The translations under genes and the position numbers were made by a program. Positions 1-11,183 of a DNA stretch of 64,000 nucleotides are shown one piece after another. Every line of letters begins with the position of its first letter. Within the stretch, counting starts at the first letter, position 1. The notes under the pieces are model-generated. The model did no database searches, had not been told where the DNA came from, and saw only the letters and a program-made list of their open reading frames with translations. The DNA is from Gonocerus acuteangulatus (lineage: Eukaryota; Arthropoda; Insecta; Hemiptera; Coreidae), in NCBI GenBank assembly GCA_946811695.1, contig OX328132.1:98181900-98245899 (forward strand). The letters run 5' to 3'.

Positions 1-1788
1 TGCTCCCGAAGAAGTGTCTTGTGGTGGGATATATGTAAAGCACACAATAAAAATAAATTAATAAGGAATCAAAGTTTTTGTAATATATGACCTGCCAATT
101 TTAAAATACATGCTTAAGATATAGTAATGCCTTGAAAAATTAAGAGAACAGAGAATAATTGAGTTTTAGTCCTCCTTGCTTGTCCATTTTCTTTATTGCA
201 TGCTTTACTAGTGCTTCCGTCACTGAATATCCTTCATACCACTTTAGTACATCCCAGTTTTTTCCATCCTTCTCGGCCTTCTTTCTCTTTTCTTAATTTC
301 GACATCCTTTCTGTCTACATTGTTTTATTAATTTACCTTCCCTGTTTCCCCAGTATTACATTCGACCTCGTTATTTATTTTCCAGTAATCCTCATTGCTC
401 GCTTCTTTATTTTTCGTCATCTCTTCTTGGACAACACTCCCTCTTTCCGTAATATTCGTGGACAGACCTCTCAGTTTCTTGTCTTCCTTCATAGACCTCC
501 TTGTTATCTTGGTCTTCCTGCGCACCCCCTATCGGCTTGTCTGTTCTTCTTCTCTTTATTTTTTTTAAGACGCATCGACATCTATGCCAAGAGCGTCGAC
601 ATCTCATTAAAATCATGCTTGTTACGGCTGTATTTTTTTACATTAATTCTCTATCTTCCCTTTACTACAGAAATCGCCGAACACTCAGCTTCACGCAAAT
701 AGCATTTCACAAATTGAATTAAAGTGCAGAAAACATAATTATTCTTTTCTAATTACTTGTGTGTTCAACCAGTATGCGGTAAGTAAACACAGGAAATATT
801 AGTCTTTACTCATACCCAAAAATGAGTAGGTATCATGTTGCCAAATTTTATTTTCGACGTCCAGTCACAAGACAAATCGATTATCGCTATACATAAGACT
901 ATGGATTTTTAGCCTTTCTCTATAGTTCGTTTTGTAGAAGATCCTGCTGAAAAGAATAAACCATTTTGTGACGTCCCTGACGCACTATTAGATCTATTCT
1001 CCGTTGAGCCTTGTTGCACGGGTTTGGATAGATAAGACATTTATTCCTATGGGTTACTCCTCTCCCCCTTGATACAATATGCGTAATCTTAAGCTCGTAA
1101 TATTCGTCGTCTTATATCATATGAACCAAAAATCAAAACAAAAAATGTTTGGAGCGTTGTCTGCAAACTAAAACGGTTAAACCACTTTCAAAGGTCCGAA
1201 AAAATGGTGGAGAGCATGAATCTGAAAATACCGTTGGCCGAGGCACGCAGCTGTTTGCCGGGCAATAAATTTCTCGTCAGCGCCGATAAACTGGTGGAGG
1301 GTGGAAAGGCCTTAGAATCAAGCCCATCTCCTTTCCCTTCCCAGCAACGAGAAATAAAGAAGAATAGCCACCCTCTTTAGCTTTGACTTACAATGCTTTT
1401 GTGTATTTTCTCACTTCGGGATAAGAAAAGCTTTGCCCTTAAATAATTCACCAGTTTCTTATTTACTTGGTATTGAGAGGAAAAGTGATAGCCAGATTAC
1501 TTTGGTGTGTTTTGGAATTTATTTTCCTAACGTTTATAAATTGAAATGATTTAATTTTCAATAATAATGTAGTTTCTTTTAGACCATTCTCAATACGGGT
1601 TTCTCAAGTTTAGGTTCAATTATATTCTATCTTGATAATAAGGTTACGACTGAGAATATACTACCACCTTCCTCAAAGCTTTAAATGAGGATCATATGAT
1701 GGTTTCCTCAGAATTAGGTAAAACGATAGTTTACAAACGATATTTCTATACAGGATAATGTGTGAGACACTAGTGTCACATTCCTGAA
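1..1788. other. AT-rich intergenic DNA, T/C-rich at 150-720
   Basis: No host gene is visible. Between about 180 and 720 the plus strand is very rich in T and C, so long open frames on it (for example 196-702) are hydrophobic low-complexity translations and are not called. A short palindrome lies at 1761-1780. The rest is unremarkable AT-rich DNA apart from the weak minus-strand retrotransposon tail listed separately. Confidence 0.6.
300..640 (-). pseudogene. Possible decayed non-LTR retrotransposon C-terminal tail
   Basis: On the minus strand two overlapping frames (328-525 and 407-616) give lysine/arginine/glutamate-rich peptides. One includes 'RRKTKITRRSMKEDKKLRGLS', whose spacing recalls the basic 'GRP-x-x-RW-x-x-x-V-x-ED' tail after the reverse transcriptase of many RTE- and CR1-type elements. 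No catalytic motif is present and stops interrupt the frame. It could also simply be the complement of a T/C-rich tract, so the call is weak. Confidence 0.2.
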
Positions 1789-2265
1789 CGCCGCACAATG
1801 GGGCCAAACGACATTTCGTGTTTCAAAAAAGGCTACAACCTCCAAATGTTAACGGATTTCAATGAATATGTTTTTAAATGAAAGCTAATAAAATTTAGAA
1901 CAACTTTGTCTAGCCAGATTTTTGGTTTTTGTTTCCCCTGTTTATTAAATTACGTGTAAATAATTCACGACCTTTTACAATTGAACATAAAATAATATTT
2001 TATTTTTCATCTAACTTAATATCAGCACTGATATCGTTAGAATTAAACATTTTAATCCTGATTAGGCTTGGAAAAAATCAGACTGATATCTTCAACGTAT
2101 AAACGTAAATTTATGTTAATTAAATAATGAGATAATTGAAATAATATGATTTTTGATTGATTTGAAGATAGATTTTGATTTTTTTCCATATCTAATCAGT
2201 ATTTAAATGTTTACTTTTAACGATATCAGTGCTGATATTAAGTTAGATGAAACATACATATAATA
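1789..2265. mobile_element. Foldback MITE (family M), copy 1, right arm incomplete
   Basis: The left end carries the terminal motif GCCGCACAATGGGGCC, followed by a shared sequence found in several other copies here. Near the middle a roughly 30-bp segment at about 2008-2038 (containing AATATCAGCACTGATATCG) is repeated inverted at about 2219-2250, making a large hairpin. The outer right arm, which in the best copy (22895-24836) returns to the inverse of the left terminus, is absent here. No coding sequence is present, so this is a non-autonomous element. Confidence 0.75.
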
Positions 2266-2297
2266 TTTTGACTTGGTGACTAAACTTTTCTTTTCAG

Positions 2298-2332
2298 GTA
2301 TTCTTTAACGATTATGTCGGACTCTACACAAG
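2298..2332 (+). CDS. Candidate small exon with start codon
   Basis: A branch-point-like TGACTAAAC is followed by the pyrimidine tract TTTTCTTTTCAG ending at 2297. After 35 nt comes a donor, AG/GTAAAT, at 2333. The segment contains ATG at 2314 followed by TCG GAC TCT ACA CAA G, so it could be a 5'UTR-plus-start exon encoding Met-Ser-Asp-Ser-Thr-Gln and ending in phase 1. The splice signals are well placed, but such signals arise by chance in AT-rich DNA. It lies just right of a MITE, and no continuing exon was recognised. Host gene unknown. Confidence 0.25.
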
Positions 2333-3275
2333 GTAAATAACATCTTTTACTATTTTAACTTATCTAAACATGTTTTAAAATATCTACTCGACGTTTTTCT
2401 TATTTAAATATTGAGTTATCAAAATTGAAAAACGCGTAAAAAGGTATGAATACAATTGCAGGTTTTCTTACCACTAAAAATGGTTTCAAACGTTGTTTTC
2501 TAGTTATCTTGAAAGAATTAAGTGTGAAAATGCGCGTAACTGATCAGGAGACATTTTTAAATGTGATAAAATATCCAATTGTATTCAACTTAGGGTTGAA
2601 ATTTAAACATTTCTGAAGAGATGCGGCTGTTCAGGAATTGGAAAGCTCCCACTTGGCATTTTGATCACCTTGTGTAAAAAATAAATACATTTTTCAAAGG
2701 TAGTTGAGAAGAAATGGAAATCGTGTTATCGCAATGTATACACATTTCAAAGGATAACTAGGACTAGGTTATACCGCGAATTTATAAATATAATTTTAAA
2801 ATATATAACAAATTTAATATAATATATAAACAATTTTAATGTTTTAAATGTATAACAAATTTAATACAAATCTGTAAATTTAATAATAAAAAATGATTTA
2901 ATAGTATTAATTAATAGTAAATAAGTAATAATAATAATTAATAAACTAATTCATAATATAATTAAATGGTAAAGTATTAGTAATGCTGTGAAAAAATTGA
3001 TTTGTATTAATGAATAGTAAAAATATAATTTAATAGTAAAAATATTGTTTATTGATAACTGTCTAATATACAATTATTTATTAGTAATATAATAATAATG
3101 TGAATATTACATTTAAATCACTTCTTACAAACCTTACAAATTCTCAATAAATGCTCGCTAACGTCATGAATAATGATAATAATAACCACGACGAATGTTT
3201 CTTTCTGTCTTTATCCTTCTCTAGTGTGATTCCTGCTCGTTTCTGATAGACAGAAATTTAATTTTTTCATGCTAA
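2333..3275. other. AT-rich DNA, no gene seen
   Basis: If the small exon at 2298-2332 is real, this would be intron. From about 2760 to 3180 the sequence is extremely AT-rich with short TTAATA/TAATAA repeats and no open frame of note. Confidence 0.6.
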
Positions 3276-3279
3276 ACAT

Positions 3280-3760
3280 ACCACCTGGACCACTGCCCGA
3301 CGCTGGGCCCGCAGAACACATCTCCAGGATGCATATGCCATGATGCTGGGCCCAAACGTGTTAATCCATGGAGAAATAACCGTACTTACTCCCAAGTTCT
3401 ACTAGTCTTTGTGGCCTTCCAGACTATTGCCGTCTATATGTAGTGGTCCTTGGGAGCATTCCTCCGAGTCTAGCAGCACTTATTTCCTAAGGCTCCTCGG
3501 CTCCATATTTTTTCTCTTCTCTCCCAGGATTGCCATACCCACCATACTATTCTGCAACCTCTCTCCATTTATTTTCCCAATATGACCTGCCCATCTCGGC
3601 TTACATGCATTTATAAAATTAACAATAACCAAATTTTTCAATGTGGCTGCGTTTTCTGGATTTATCTTCCGGTCTCATTTTCTACCAATCTTTACTGCAC
3701 CTAATAATTCTTCATTCAAAAATTCTCAGTAGACACGGCCATATTTCTCTAAAATTGAAG
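3280..3760 (-). pseudogene. Decayed non-LTR retrotransposon fragment (RT C-terminal region)
   Basis: Read on the minus strand, the centre (about 3530-3620) encodes a peptide containing 'CKPRWAGHIGKINGERLQ'. This recalls the 'RWxGHxxRM' motif just after the reverse transcriptase domain of RTE/CR1-like elements. Stops and frameshifts interrupt it and no ORF of 60 or more codons survives. The segment is more GC-rich than its surroundings. Family assignment is tentative. Confidence 0.3.
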
Positions 3761-4210
3761 CATTCCAATAGGTGGGTTTGTCACAAGGAGGCTTAGCAAT
3801 CTTCTATGAATAGGGGATTCATTATGAAGAGTTTTCTATGAGGTGCTAAGAAGTAGTAAGCGGTACTTTTACTGACGATTGAATGAGGAATAAATTGGAT
3901 GGATTCAAAGCAGTGCTCAATAGAACTGGTGCTGAGTACAGCTTGAAGACAGGGACTCGAGAGGGCCCCTAGATGCTTAGCGGGACTTCACTACTCTAGT
4001 TGGCTTTTATATTAGTTCAATGGGAGAAATGAAGGTAGAATCAAATTAGTGCTTCGCTCCCCTGGCATCCCAGTCCTTGACTGTCTACTGACGCCTCTAC
4101 TTCTACTTACAACCATAATTAGGGATCAAAGGAGAACTTATATCTTAAATAAGAAATATTATTTGAATAAACCCTAATATTTTTGTCCAGTAGTTTTCGA
4201 ATAAAATTTT
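3761..4210. other. Intergenic DNA, nothing recognised
   Basis: Mixed-composition sequence between the retrotransposon remnant and the SINE. No open frame, tRNA-like box or inverted repeat stands out. Confidence 0.5.
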
Positions 4211-4222
4211 ACCTTTTGGAAA

Positions 4223-4537
4223 AAAAAAAAATCTGTCCCGTAACAGGCCACTAAGGACCTAGAGGGGCAGATACTGTAGAGGTGTCTGATTCTCGACAAT
4301 ACGGAACACTAGGGAGATAGTGTGGTCAGTACTATGCTCCGGCCACCTGATTTTTCCATTTGCAGGTACCCATTAATTAATTAAAGGCTGGGTGATCCTA
4401 GGGACGATCTGGGACCCCAAATCCAACCCTCGATCGATGACACTAGAAGAAAAAGTCTTCAGTGTACGCTCGGGTTTTGAACCTTGGTCCTCCAGTTCGT
4501 TAGTCGAGTGCTCTACCACTGAGCTAACCTCGCCCCC
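4223..4537 (-). mobile_element. tRNA-derived SINE, family A, with 12-bp target duplication
   Basis: The minus strand begins at the right with a tRNA-like head: A box within GGTTAGCTCAGTGGTAGAGC, then a B-box-like GGTTCAAAACCCGAGC. A unique body follows and the element ends in a T-run, seen as A12 on the plus strand. It is flanked by direct copies of ACCTTTTGGAAA at 4211-4222 and 4538-4549, which fixes both ends and shows retroposition. Other copies lie at about 18470, 24197 and 52374. Confidence 0.85.
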
Positions 4538-4615
4538 ACCTTTTGGAAAGGAATTTGGAAAACCTTTGGAAACATTTTATTCAAATTTGCCTATATACGT
4601 ATATTATACACACAC

Positions 4616-4679
<64 letters not shown>

Positions 4680-4699
4680 CATATATATATATAACACAC

Positions 4700-4731
<32 letters not shown>
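4616..4731. repeat. (TA)n microsatellite with (TG)n edge
   Basis: A long run of TA dinucleotides broken by ACATA and ACACACA, passing into TGTGTGTG on the right. Tyr/Ile repeat frames here are artefacts. Confidence 0.95.
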
Positions 4732-4849
4732 ATTTATTGATATGCGTGTGTGACTGTGCGATATGATCTTTCATTTCTCAAGAACTCCACAAACCGTTCA
4801 AAATAAAATGTACAATAAAACATAGGTGGTGACACACTCGTTAGCCGTC

Positions 4850-4990
4850 TTCAAATTAGTGTTTTTTAGTCTGGGGTAAACCTCCCCTCCTGGTGGACTG
4901 ATTTTGGTAGTTAACGAACTCGTTCAATCGTTTGCTAAGTGAACGCTATATACCAAGTTTTGTGAGAAAGATATCCATACCTCTTCCCTA
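4850..4990. repeat. Single monomer of composite repeat R
   Basis: Contains TCTGGGGTAAACC, then TTAACGAACTCGTTCAATCG and TATATACCAAGTTT. The same sequence occurs in the larger repeats at 46080-47171 and 60242-61489 and in the spacer of the palindrome at 8869-10797. Confidence 0.7.
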
Positions 4991-5039
4991 AATCAATTTG
5001 CGTTTTAATAAATTGTTTTAAATCTAAGAAAGTCCTTAT

Positions 5040-5200
5040 TAATTTTCTGTAATTTCAACACACACAACTGGCAACTGTCTATCACACCACTGGCGTTCGT
5101 CGAACCCTTCTTGAAGGTAGCAGCCCCAAAGAGTCCGCTATCTATAGAGGTGTTAATAATAAGGGTGGCGATTATTTATCCTTTTCCCGTACCCGTCACA
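5040..5200 (-). repeat. Probable partial 3' LTR of gypsy remnant
   Basis: On the minus strand a purine-rich stretch (AGGGGAGTAC) directly after the pol stop is followed by TGTGACGG at 5200 downward, the arrangement of a polypurine tract followed by an LTR beginning with TG. The far end of the LTR could not be placed and no second LTR was found in the window, so this is inference from position. Confidence 0.35.
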
Positions 5201-5204
5201 GTAC

Positions 5205-5832
5205 TCCCCTCAAATAAACGCGCCCAGGAACCGCATTTTACCATAGCGAATGGGTGCAGGGGTCTTCAGGTCCTTCCTGACGTTACCGTATTTCGTTGTC
5301 TTGTTATCTTCGTTCAGTTGATCAGGCTCTTTAACAGGACTTGGTGGACTGAGGATCGTCCTTTTGGTATCAGCAAGAACAAAGGCTCGTTTCACCCAAT
5401 CCAAAGAAACTGTAGGATCCCTGTTAGGGATTTTCCGCGTGCATAACTTATTACAGGGACCGCCTTTTTACCTTGCCATCTCGGATAAACACATGGCTGC
5501 TGGTGTCAAGCGCCTTGTGGACGAAGATACTCTCAGTACTCTTGAGGAATTCAGCAGGATGCAAGTTAGAGGTATGATTCCTCAGCTTGTCCATGAATTC
5601 AAGAAACTTGGCTTCAGTCGACGATGGTGTGAGATACACATTCGGTTTCCGCAAACCTTGGCCGTACACCATATCTGCTGCACTGTTCGCGTGATCACAA
5701 ATGGCAACTCTGATCCCGAGGAGTACCAATGGCAAACGTTTGGGCCGGTTGTTGGCATGAAGGCTGATTGAAGCGTCCCGTGCCATCGCTTAATGCAGTC
5801 ATTACCCTGAGGATGGTACAGTAAATACGAAA
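5205..5832 (-). mobile_element. Ty3/gypsy-type LTR retrotransposon remnant (integrase C-terminal half)
   Basis: Three minus-strand frames in succession (5582-5836, 5451-5786, 5210-5404) together look like the end of a gypsy pol protein. They show an integrase core segment 'HPQGNDCIKRWHGTL', then 'LPLVLLGIRVAI', then 'FVHKALDTSSHVFIRDG', then a basic tail ending 'VSLDWVKRAFVLAD'. These match in order the core end and C-terminal domain of arthropod gypsy integrases. At least two frameshifts separate the pieces. The family's usual catalytic Glu (NGxxER) is Lys here, so the copy is dead. It abuts the inverted-repeat element at 5837. Confidence 0.75.
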
Positions 5833-5836
5833 ACAA

Positions 5837-6002
5837 GCCTTCACTTGCAACTTTTTACGGGCTTATCTTGAAGAGAGGTTACCCCAGTTTATATGCTGTA
5901 CGTCACGAATACAGACTAATTGTGCTATTGCGCACGTTGGCAGTACACTGGGGTAGAGAACACTACATCAAGATAAGCCCGTGAGGAAGTGCAAGTGAAG
6001 GC
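5837..6002. mobile_element. Small inverted-repeat element (166 bp)
   Basis: Ends GCCTTCACTTGCA and TGCAAGTGAAGGC flank inner inverted arms (GGGCTTATCTTGA / TCAAGATAAGCCC, then ACCCCAGT / ACTGGGGT). No coding capacity. It looks like a hairpin MITE; flanking duplications were not resolved. Confidence 0.7.
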
Positions 6003-6574
6003 ACGATATCGGCCGGATGAATCTATACAATAAATGAAGACTGATAATAATTCAAAAAAATTAATCTTACATGAAAAATGGCTTAGGAGTAGCTTCTTTT
6101 TTACTTTTATTCCCTCCTTCTAAACTTTGACGAATGACTTCCATTTAGTAATTACTGTCCTATAAAGAAAAAAGAAAAATTAAAGCGGTTGGGGGAAAAG
6201 AACGTGTAACGACTGTATATGATGGCGATGAAATCCCTTAGGAGGTCCTTAGCTAAAGGATATATATCATAAGGGGAGTCAGGGGTTAATAAAACCGTCA
6301 GAAGAGTATACTCCTACGCTCTGTTCTCAGAAAGCTAAGGAACATTAAACATCCTTCCTCATAGAAACGATACAAATATAAAAGTAATGGATGTTATTGA
6401 TGTTGTGTCGTCTTCGAATAGGGATCTGTATTTACGGTCCTTATTGCAATATCTTAACAGTAAGGGAAGGTAGAATGACTGCTTTAAAACTCTTATGAGC
6501 ATCTAAATGGGAGGGGGTAATGTTTAGATTATCATTAAGAAATAAAGCAACAATGTCGTAAGTATTGAAAAATA

Positions 6575-6633
<59 letters not shown>

Positions 6634-7537
6634 CCCCCTGACTGGGAAGGAGTCAGGGAGCAAACTAATGCGATATTACGGGAAGCGTTGTCTTGAAAAA
6701 ATTAATCCAAGAGAAGTGCAGTTAACTTCTTACTCATGTCAATGGATCCACATCCAATATAGAGCTTGTGAAATTTCCAACTTACAGCTAAACGTAATTG
6801 ATTGCAGCTTGTACAAACTTTTAGACGATAATGCCAAACAAATAACACATCTTTTTTGGAGGCAACTAAACCAGTTGACAACATTTTATCCCTTCAACAT
6901 TACTGAAACTCATAAATGTTTACGACGGTATTGCAGAAGAATGCTTCCAGACGAGACTTTTACGCCTTTAAAATAATTATTGGCATGAACTTAATTTTTA
7001 TATATTTTTAATGTTTGTATGTATGGAATTGAATAACCTTTCATGATTATACTCAACAAGGAGTGTTCGCGTTACGAGGGAATTGCGTTAATGACCTAGA
7101 GTGTAGACATCCTTAAAAAAAAAGAAGAAAAATCCTTTGGAGCATAAGTATAGATTCCCCAACTATTTGTTTTAATTTTTGCTGAATTTTGACCAGCGTG
7201 GGCTGTTCTCACGGACATTGCCAAAAGAGATGTGTACGGGTTATCTTAGACGGAGTCCCTGGGTGCTCACAGTTCATGGTTTAACGTCCAGAACGACACT
7301 AGATCATTTTTGATCACCTCATTTAGATAACAAGGTCAGCGGAAACCAAACACTCTGCCTAATCTAATCCAGTATAAATCTACAATCTTTCTTTATCGTG
7401 TTACATTTTCAGCATTTTGCCATTTCCAAAATGACGATATTTTTACGAGAATATACTGGGGAGATTTCATCCTATGTCTACTAATTCCCACGTCTGGATT
7501 CGTAGTTCCGTTTTTTTTAATTAATAAGGATCAATTA
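6003..7537. other. Intergenic DNA with (TA)n at 6577-6634
   Basis: A (TA)n array occupies 6577-6634. An open frame at 6668-6976 (plus, 102 codons) gives a non-repetitive but unrecognised peptide with no splice or domain support, so it is not called as a gene. Confidence 0.5.
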
Positions 7538-7654
7538 GGGGTCTCCCGTGGTCTAGTGGCTAGTGCCTTGGATTCATAAGCGGGAGATGGTGGGTTCGAG
7601 TCCCACCTCCGGCAGGAATTTTCTCATCTCAGGGCTCCCTGGGGGGGGTGGGAA
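7538..7654 (+). mobile_element. tRNA-like head of SINE family B, short copy
   Basis: Begins GGGTCTCCCGTGGTCTAGTG (A-box region) and contains GGTTCGAGTCCCACC (B box), the same head as the SINEs at 33250, 54705 and 55976. It is bounded by GATCAATTA at 7529-7537 and 7655-7663, a likely 9-bp target duplication. The body and poly(A) tail are missing. The acceptor ends do not pair, so it is not a functional tRNA gene. Confidence 0.65.
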
Positions 7655-7663
7655 GATCAATTA

Positions 7664-8606
7664 TTTACACATCACTAAGAACCATGGAGTGTGAAGCTCT
7701 TTAAGGTGTCGTCGTTTTGTTTTAGATGTATATATTTATTAAAAAAATGCCACCCTCGTGTGTAGCGCTAATGTCCAAGTATCGAGGCCTATCTATTCTT
7801 TCCCTGAGTATAACAATAAGTAGCTGACCACAGTGACTAATAATAATAATAATAACACAAATTGTATTCTAATTTATTAATCCTTTCAAGGTTGCCTTAA
7901 AAGGTCGAGAGATGAAGTAAACAGAAGCTTGTGGTGGTTCTGGAAAGGGCAGAGGGTTGCAGGGAAAACCTCGCCACAAATCCTTCACATGCTTGTCAGG
8001 AAACTACTCTCTGATCTCTGTAATGAGTACTGAGAACTGTTCAGTTAGAACTTCTTTAATGTATGCTACTGACATTTGCTAAGACAGCTGTCAGATCTTT
8101 AAAGTCACAAAGGCATCTCTTAGTCAAGCTTCCCCTTATTATGTGAACAAAATATACACCGACAGGAGCAATGATCCCCTTTTATGCAGAAGAAATTATG
8201 AACTTCAAATCTATTAATAAACTATGTATTCCGCGGAGTAAAATGAAACTAATTTTAAGATGATAGTAACCAGATTTTGGATTTCGTCACTTGATAGCGG
8301 CAGATTGATTTTAAACTTTTTTTCGTGATTTTGGTTATGTTTGGGTGTAAGAAGTCAGAATATTCAAATAAAATATTTTTTTTGTAAGAAAAATTTATTT
8401 TTTCCCCTTAAATTTCTCGAAATTTAGGGAGTATAGTGTGTTATTAAAATAGATCGTAAAATCGACTTCCGTTTTGTTCCGGAAGTGGGTGAGGATAGAA
8501 TGGTAATTTAGTTATTCAATATTTTTTTATAAGTAATTCGCAACTACTGCGATTTCACTCTTTCAAGGTGGCACCTGTATGGTCCAGCTTTAAGATGAAT
8601 ATTTGA
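7664..8606. other. Intergenic DNA, nothing recognised
   Basis: Moderately AT-rich, with a short (TAA)n run near 7840. No gene or named repeat was recognised. Confidence 0.5.
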
Positions 8607-8868
8607 TTTTTTTTTTTTTTTAAGTGCATCTACTACTGGGGCCATTAGCACTATTTTATTTAATTATTTCCATAACCAGAGGTTTGGAAATGCCTGGAAG
8701 CTTCTGATTATTCAGCAGATGTCTCAAATGCGAGTCCAGCAAGTAGGTAAATATTGTGTTTATGTACTGGCTGCTGTCCCTTAACAATTCGTACATGTCA
8801 TGTGGGATATTTAGGTTTTGTCGTCTTCTGCACTCCGTAAGTAGGTGATTTAAAGTAAAGTCTGTATT
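8607..8868 (-). mobile_element. I-type LINE copy 1, 3' part (left of nested insertion)
   Basis: Minus-strand non-LTR retrotransposon end. The poly(A) tail is the T-run at 8607-8621. Just inside it is a hairpin AGTGC...GCACT shared in form with SINE family B. Farther in, the coding part runs through the second half of a CCHC knuckle ('FTLNHLLTEC') to a C-terminal peptide ending 'LLDSHLRHLL'. The first half of the knuckle lies at 10798 onward, on the far side of the inserted palindrome. Confidence 0.7.
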
Positions 8869-10797
8869 GGGTCATTTCATTCCAAAACGACCAGTGCTAT
8901 GTGCCGTCATGTCTCAGATATTTTTCAAAATTTTTTCATGAATAGAGGCCTATGAGATAATCTCAAATTATTTTTTTCAGATTTTTAATCAAAAATTGAA
9001 CCAGGGGGAATTTTTTGAAATTCTTGTTTTTCCTATGATTTTGGTTTCTGCCTTTCTGATAACAGTTTTGAAAAATATTTGTATTTTACTTCTTTTTCAA
9101 CAAATCCGGTTATTCTTGGTATCAAATTAAAGCTAATGCTTTTATCTATCAAAATAAGCTATAATAGTGATACTATTGGCAATAGTGTCATGCCACTAAT
9201 CGCGCAAAGTTATTTTTTATACTTTTTCATTAGGTAGGTTCAAGAAGTCATACCTCAAAGATCACAATTACCACATGCATCATAATTTTCTTCTAGAATT
9301 ATCAAAGTGTGTACTAGTTATGTTCAAAAAATAAAAATTGTGTTTTTTGCGGTTCTGAAAAAAAAATTTTTTTTCTTAGGAAAAATTTCACTTAAAATGT
9401 CAACTTCCTAAAATGTAAATTTAAAGTTTATCCGAGCTCAAAGTAACTCAAAACATTTATTACAACGAATAAAACTATAACCTATTATTTTACAAGGACA
9501 TTTGACATTAATTTTAGATTATTCACTATTAGGTACCCAATTTTTGTAGTGGAAAGTCGTAGTTTATGTAAATTTCGGATTCAGATGTATTCTGTAAAAA
9601 AAAAAAAAATTGTTAACAAAAGTTTGATCTAGGTACGAAAATATGTGTTACGAGTTCGTTAACAGATTAATTTTATTTTTGTAACATATTTTTCTATTAA
9701 TATGTCCACAACGAATTCCGAGTTTCGTTGCAACATAATTCCAACAATCATTGTGGTCGGTATGGGCGAATAACTACTTCGTGTCAGGAGATGAACCAAT
9801 TTTGCTGGTTAACGAACTCGTTCAATCATTTGCTAGGGGAATACTATATACCAAGTTTCGTGACGAAAAAAAACAAAAAAGTCTGGTGTGTAGACTGCGT
9901 TTCTACAAGAAACACATATTTTCGTACCTAGATCAAACTTTTGTTAACAATTATTATTATTATTATTATTATTTTTTTTTTTAATATTTTTTTTGAATGG
10001 AAGAGAAACAGTGTTTCAGACTTTTACACACATTCTTTTTGTGTTTCTTAACTGCGTCACAGCACACAACTGAATCCGAAATTTACGTAAACTACGATAT
10101 GACTTTCCACTATAAAAATTGGGTACCTAATAGTGAATAATCTAAAATTAATATCAAATGTCCTTGTAATATAATAGGTTATAGTTTTATTCGTTGTAAT
10201 AAATGTTTTGAGTTACTTTGAGCTCGGATAAACTTTAAATTTACATTTTAGGAAGTTGACATTCTAAGTGAACTTTTTCCTAAGAAAAATTTTTTTTTTC
10301 AGAACCGCAAAAAACACAATTTTTATTTTTGAACATAACTAGTACACTGTTTGATAATTCTAGAAAAAAATTATGATGCATGTGGTAATTGTGATTTCTG
10401 AGGTATGACTTACTGAACCTACCTAATGAAAAAGTATAAAAAATAACCTTGGGCGATTAGTGGCATGACACTATTGCCTATAGTATCCCTATTATAGCTT
10501 ATTTTGGTAGAGAAAAGCATTAGCTTTAATTTGATACCAAGAACAGCCGGATTTGTTGAAAAAGAAGTAAAATACAAATATTTTTCAAAACTGTAATCAG
10601 AAAGGCAGTAACCAAAATCATAGGAAAAACAAGAATTTCAAAAAATTCCCCCTGGTTCAATTTTTGATAAAAAAATCTGAAAAAATTAATTTTAGATTAT
10701 CTCATACGCCTCTATTCACGAAAAAATTTTGAAAAATATCTGAGATATGATGGCACGGACATATATTAAAATTGGGCGATCTGACGTGAAATGACCC
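8869..10797. mobile_element. Giant palindromic (foldback) transposon, 1929 bp, inside a LINE
   Basis: Arms 8869-9648 and about 9911-10797 are long inverted copies, with the right arm carrying an extra stretch of about 110 bp. Tips are GGGTCATTTCA and TGAAATGACCC. The host sequence TATT is duplicated at 8865-8868 and 10798-10801, giving a 4-bp target duplication, and the tips are symmetrical with that choice. The spacer (9649-9910) holds a fragment of repeat R. No transposase frame is visible, so it is a non-autonomous foldback element; superfamily not assigned. Confidence 0.85.
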
Positions 10798-11040
10798 TAT
10801 TGCATATATCACAAATTGGTTTGTTGAGTCCTGTCATGAGGTATTCGTGTGTTAGTTTTGTGTGGCCAATTCGTAGTCGAGCAAGTACAATTTCTTCTCG
10901 TCTGTTTTTCAATAGGGACTTACGTATTATTTCACTGATTTGGATTCTGTTGAATGAAGTCCGATTTGCAGGAATTGCGTAATCTTTGCGTATTTCCATG
11001 AAGATTATATTCCTAGTGTCGGGATGTCGATTTGTTCAAT
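10798..11040 (-). mobile_element. I-type LINE copy 1, upstream part (right of nested insertion)
   Basis: The minus-strand frame reads through 'RLRIGHTKLTHEYLMTG' to 'PICDICN', the first half of the CCHC knuckle after the RNase H domain, and is then broken by the palindrome at 10797. The matching second half is at 8607-8868. The element is 5'-truncated somewhere past 11035. The motif is the same as in the copies at 23694, 35685 and 62483. Confidence 0.75.
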
Positions 11041-11183
11041 CTTTAGATATAGAAAGATGCTCCATCTAACAATAAAATATGAGGTTTTGAAAAAAAATCA
11101 TGCACTTTTTAGGGTTGGACGGGTGTATTTTGGCACCCAGTATATATATATTTCTTTCATTGCTGGCCTGCAACTTCTAATAT

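Noticed and set aside
196..702. 168-codon hydrophobic ORF
   Set aside because: It is the translation of a T/C-rich tract with no start context, splice sites or domain. The complementary strand has a better, though weak, retroelement reading.
4392..4740. Tyr/Ile-repeat open frames over (TA)n arrays here and at 20078, 31003, 42535, 44622, 53668 and 63077
   Set aside because: They are direct translations of dinucleotide repeats, open in several frames and on both strands.
7538..7620. Functional tRNA gene (also at 33360, 54840, 56090, 58380 and the family A heads)
   Set aside because: A and B boxes are present, but acceptor and anticodon stems do not pair and bodies, tails or target duplications show SINE copies.
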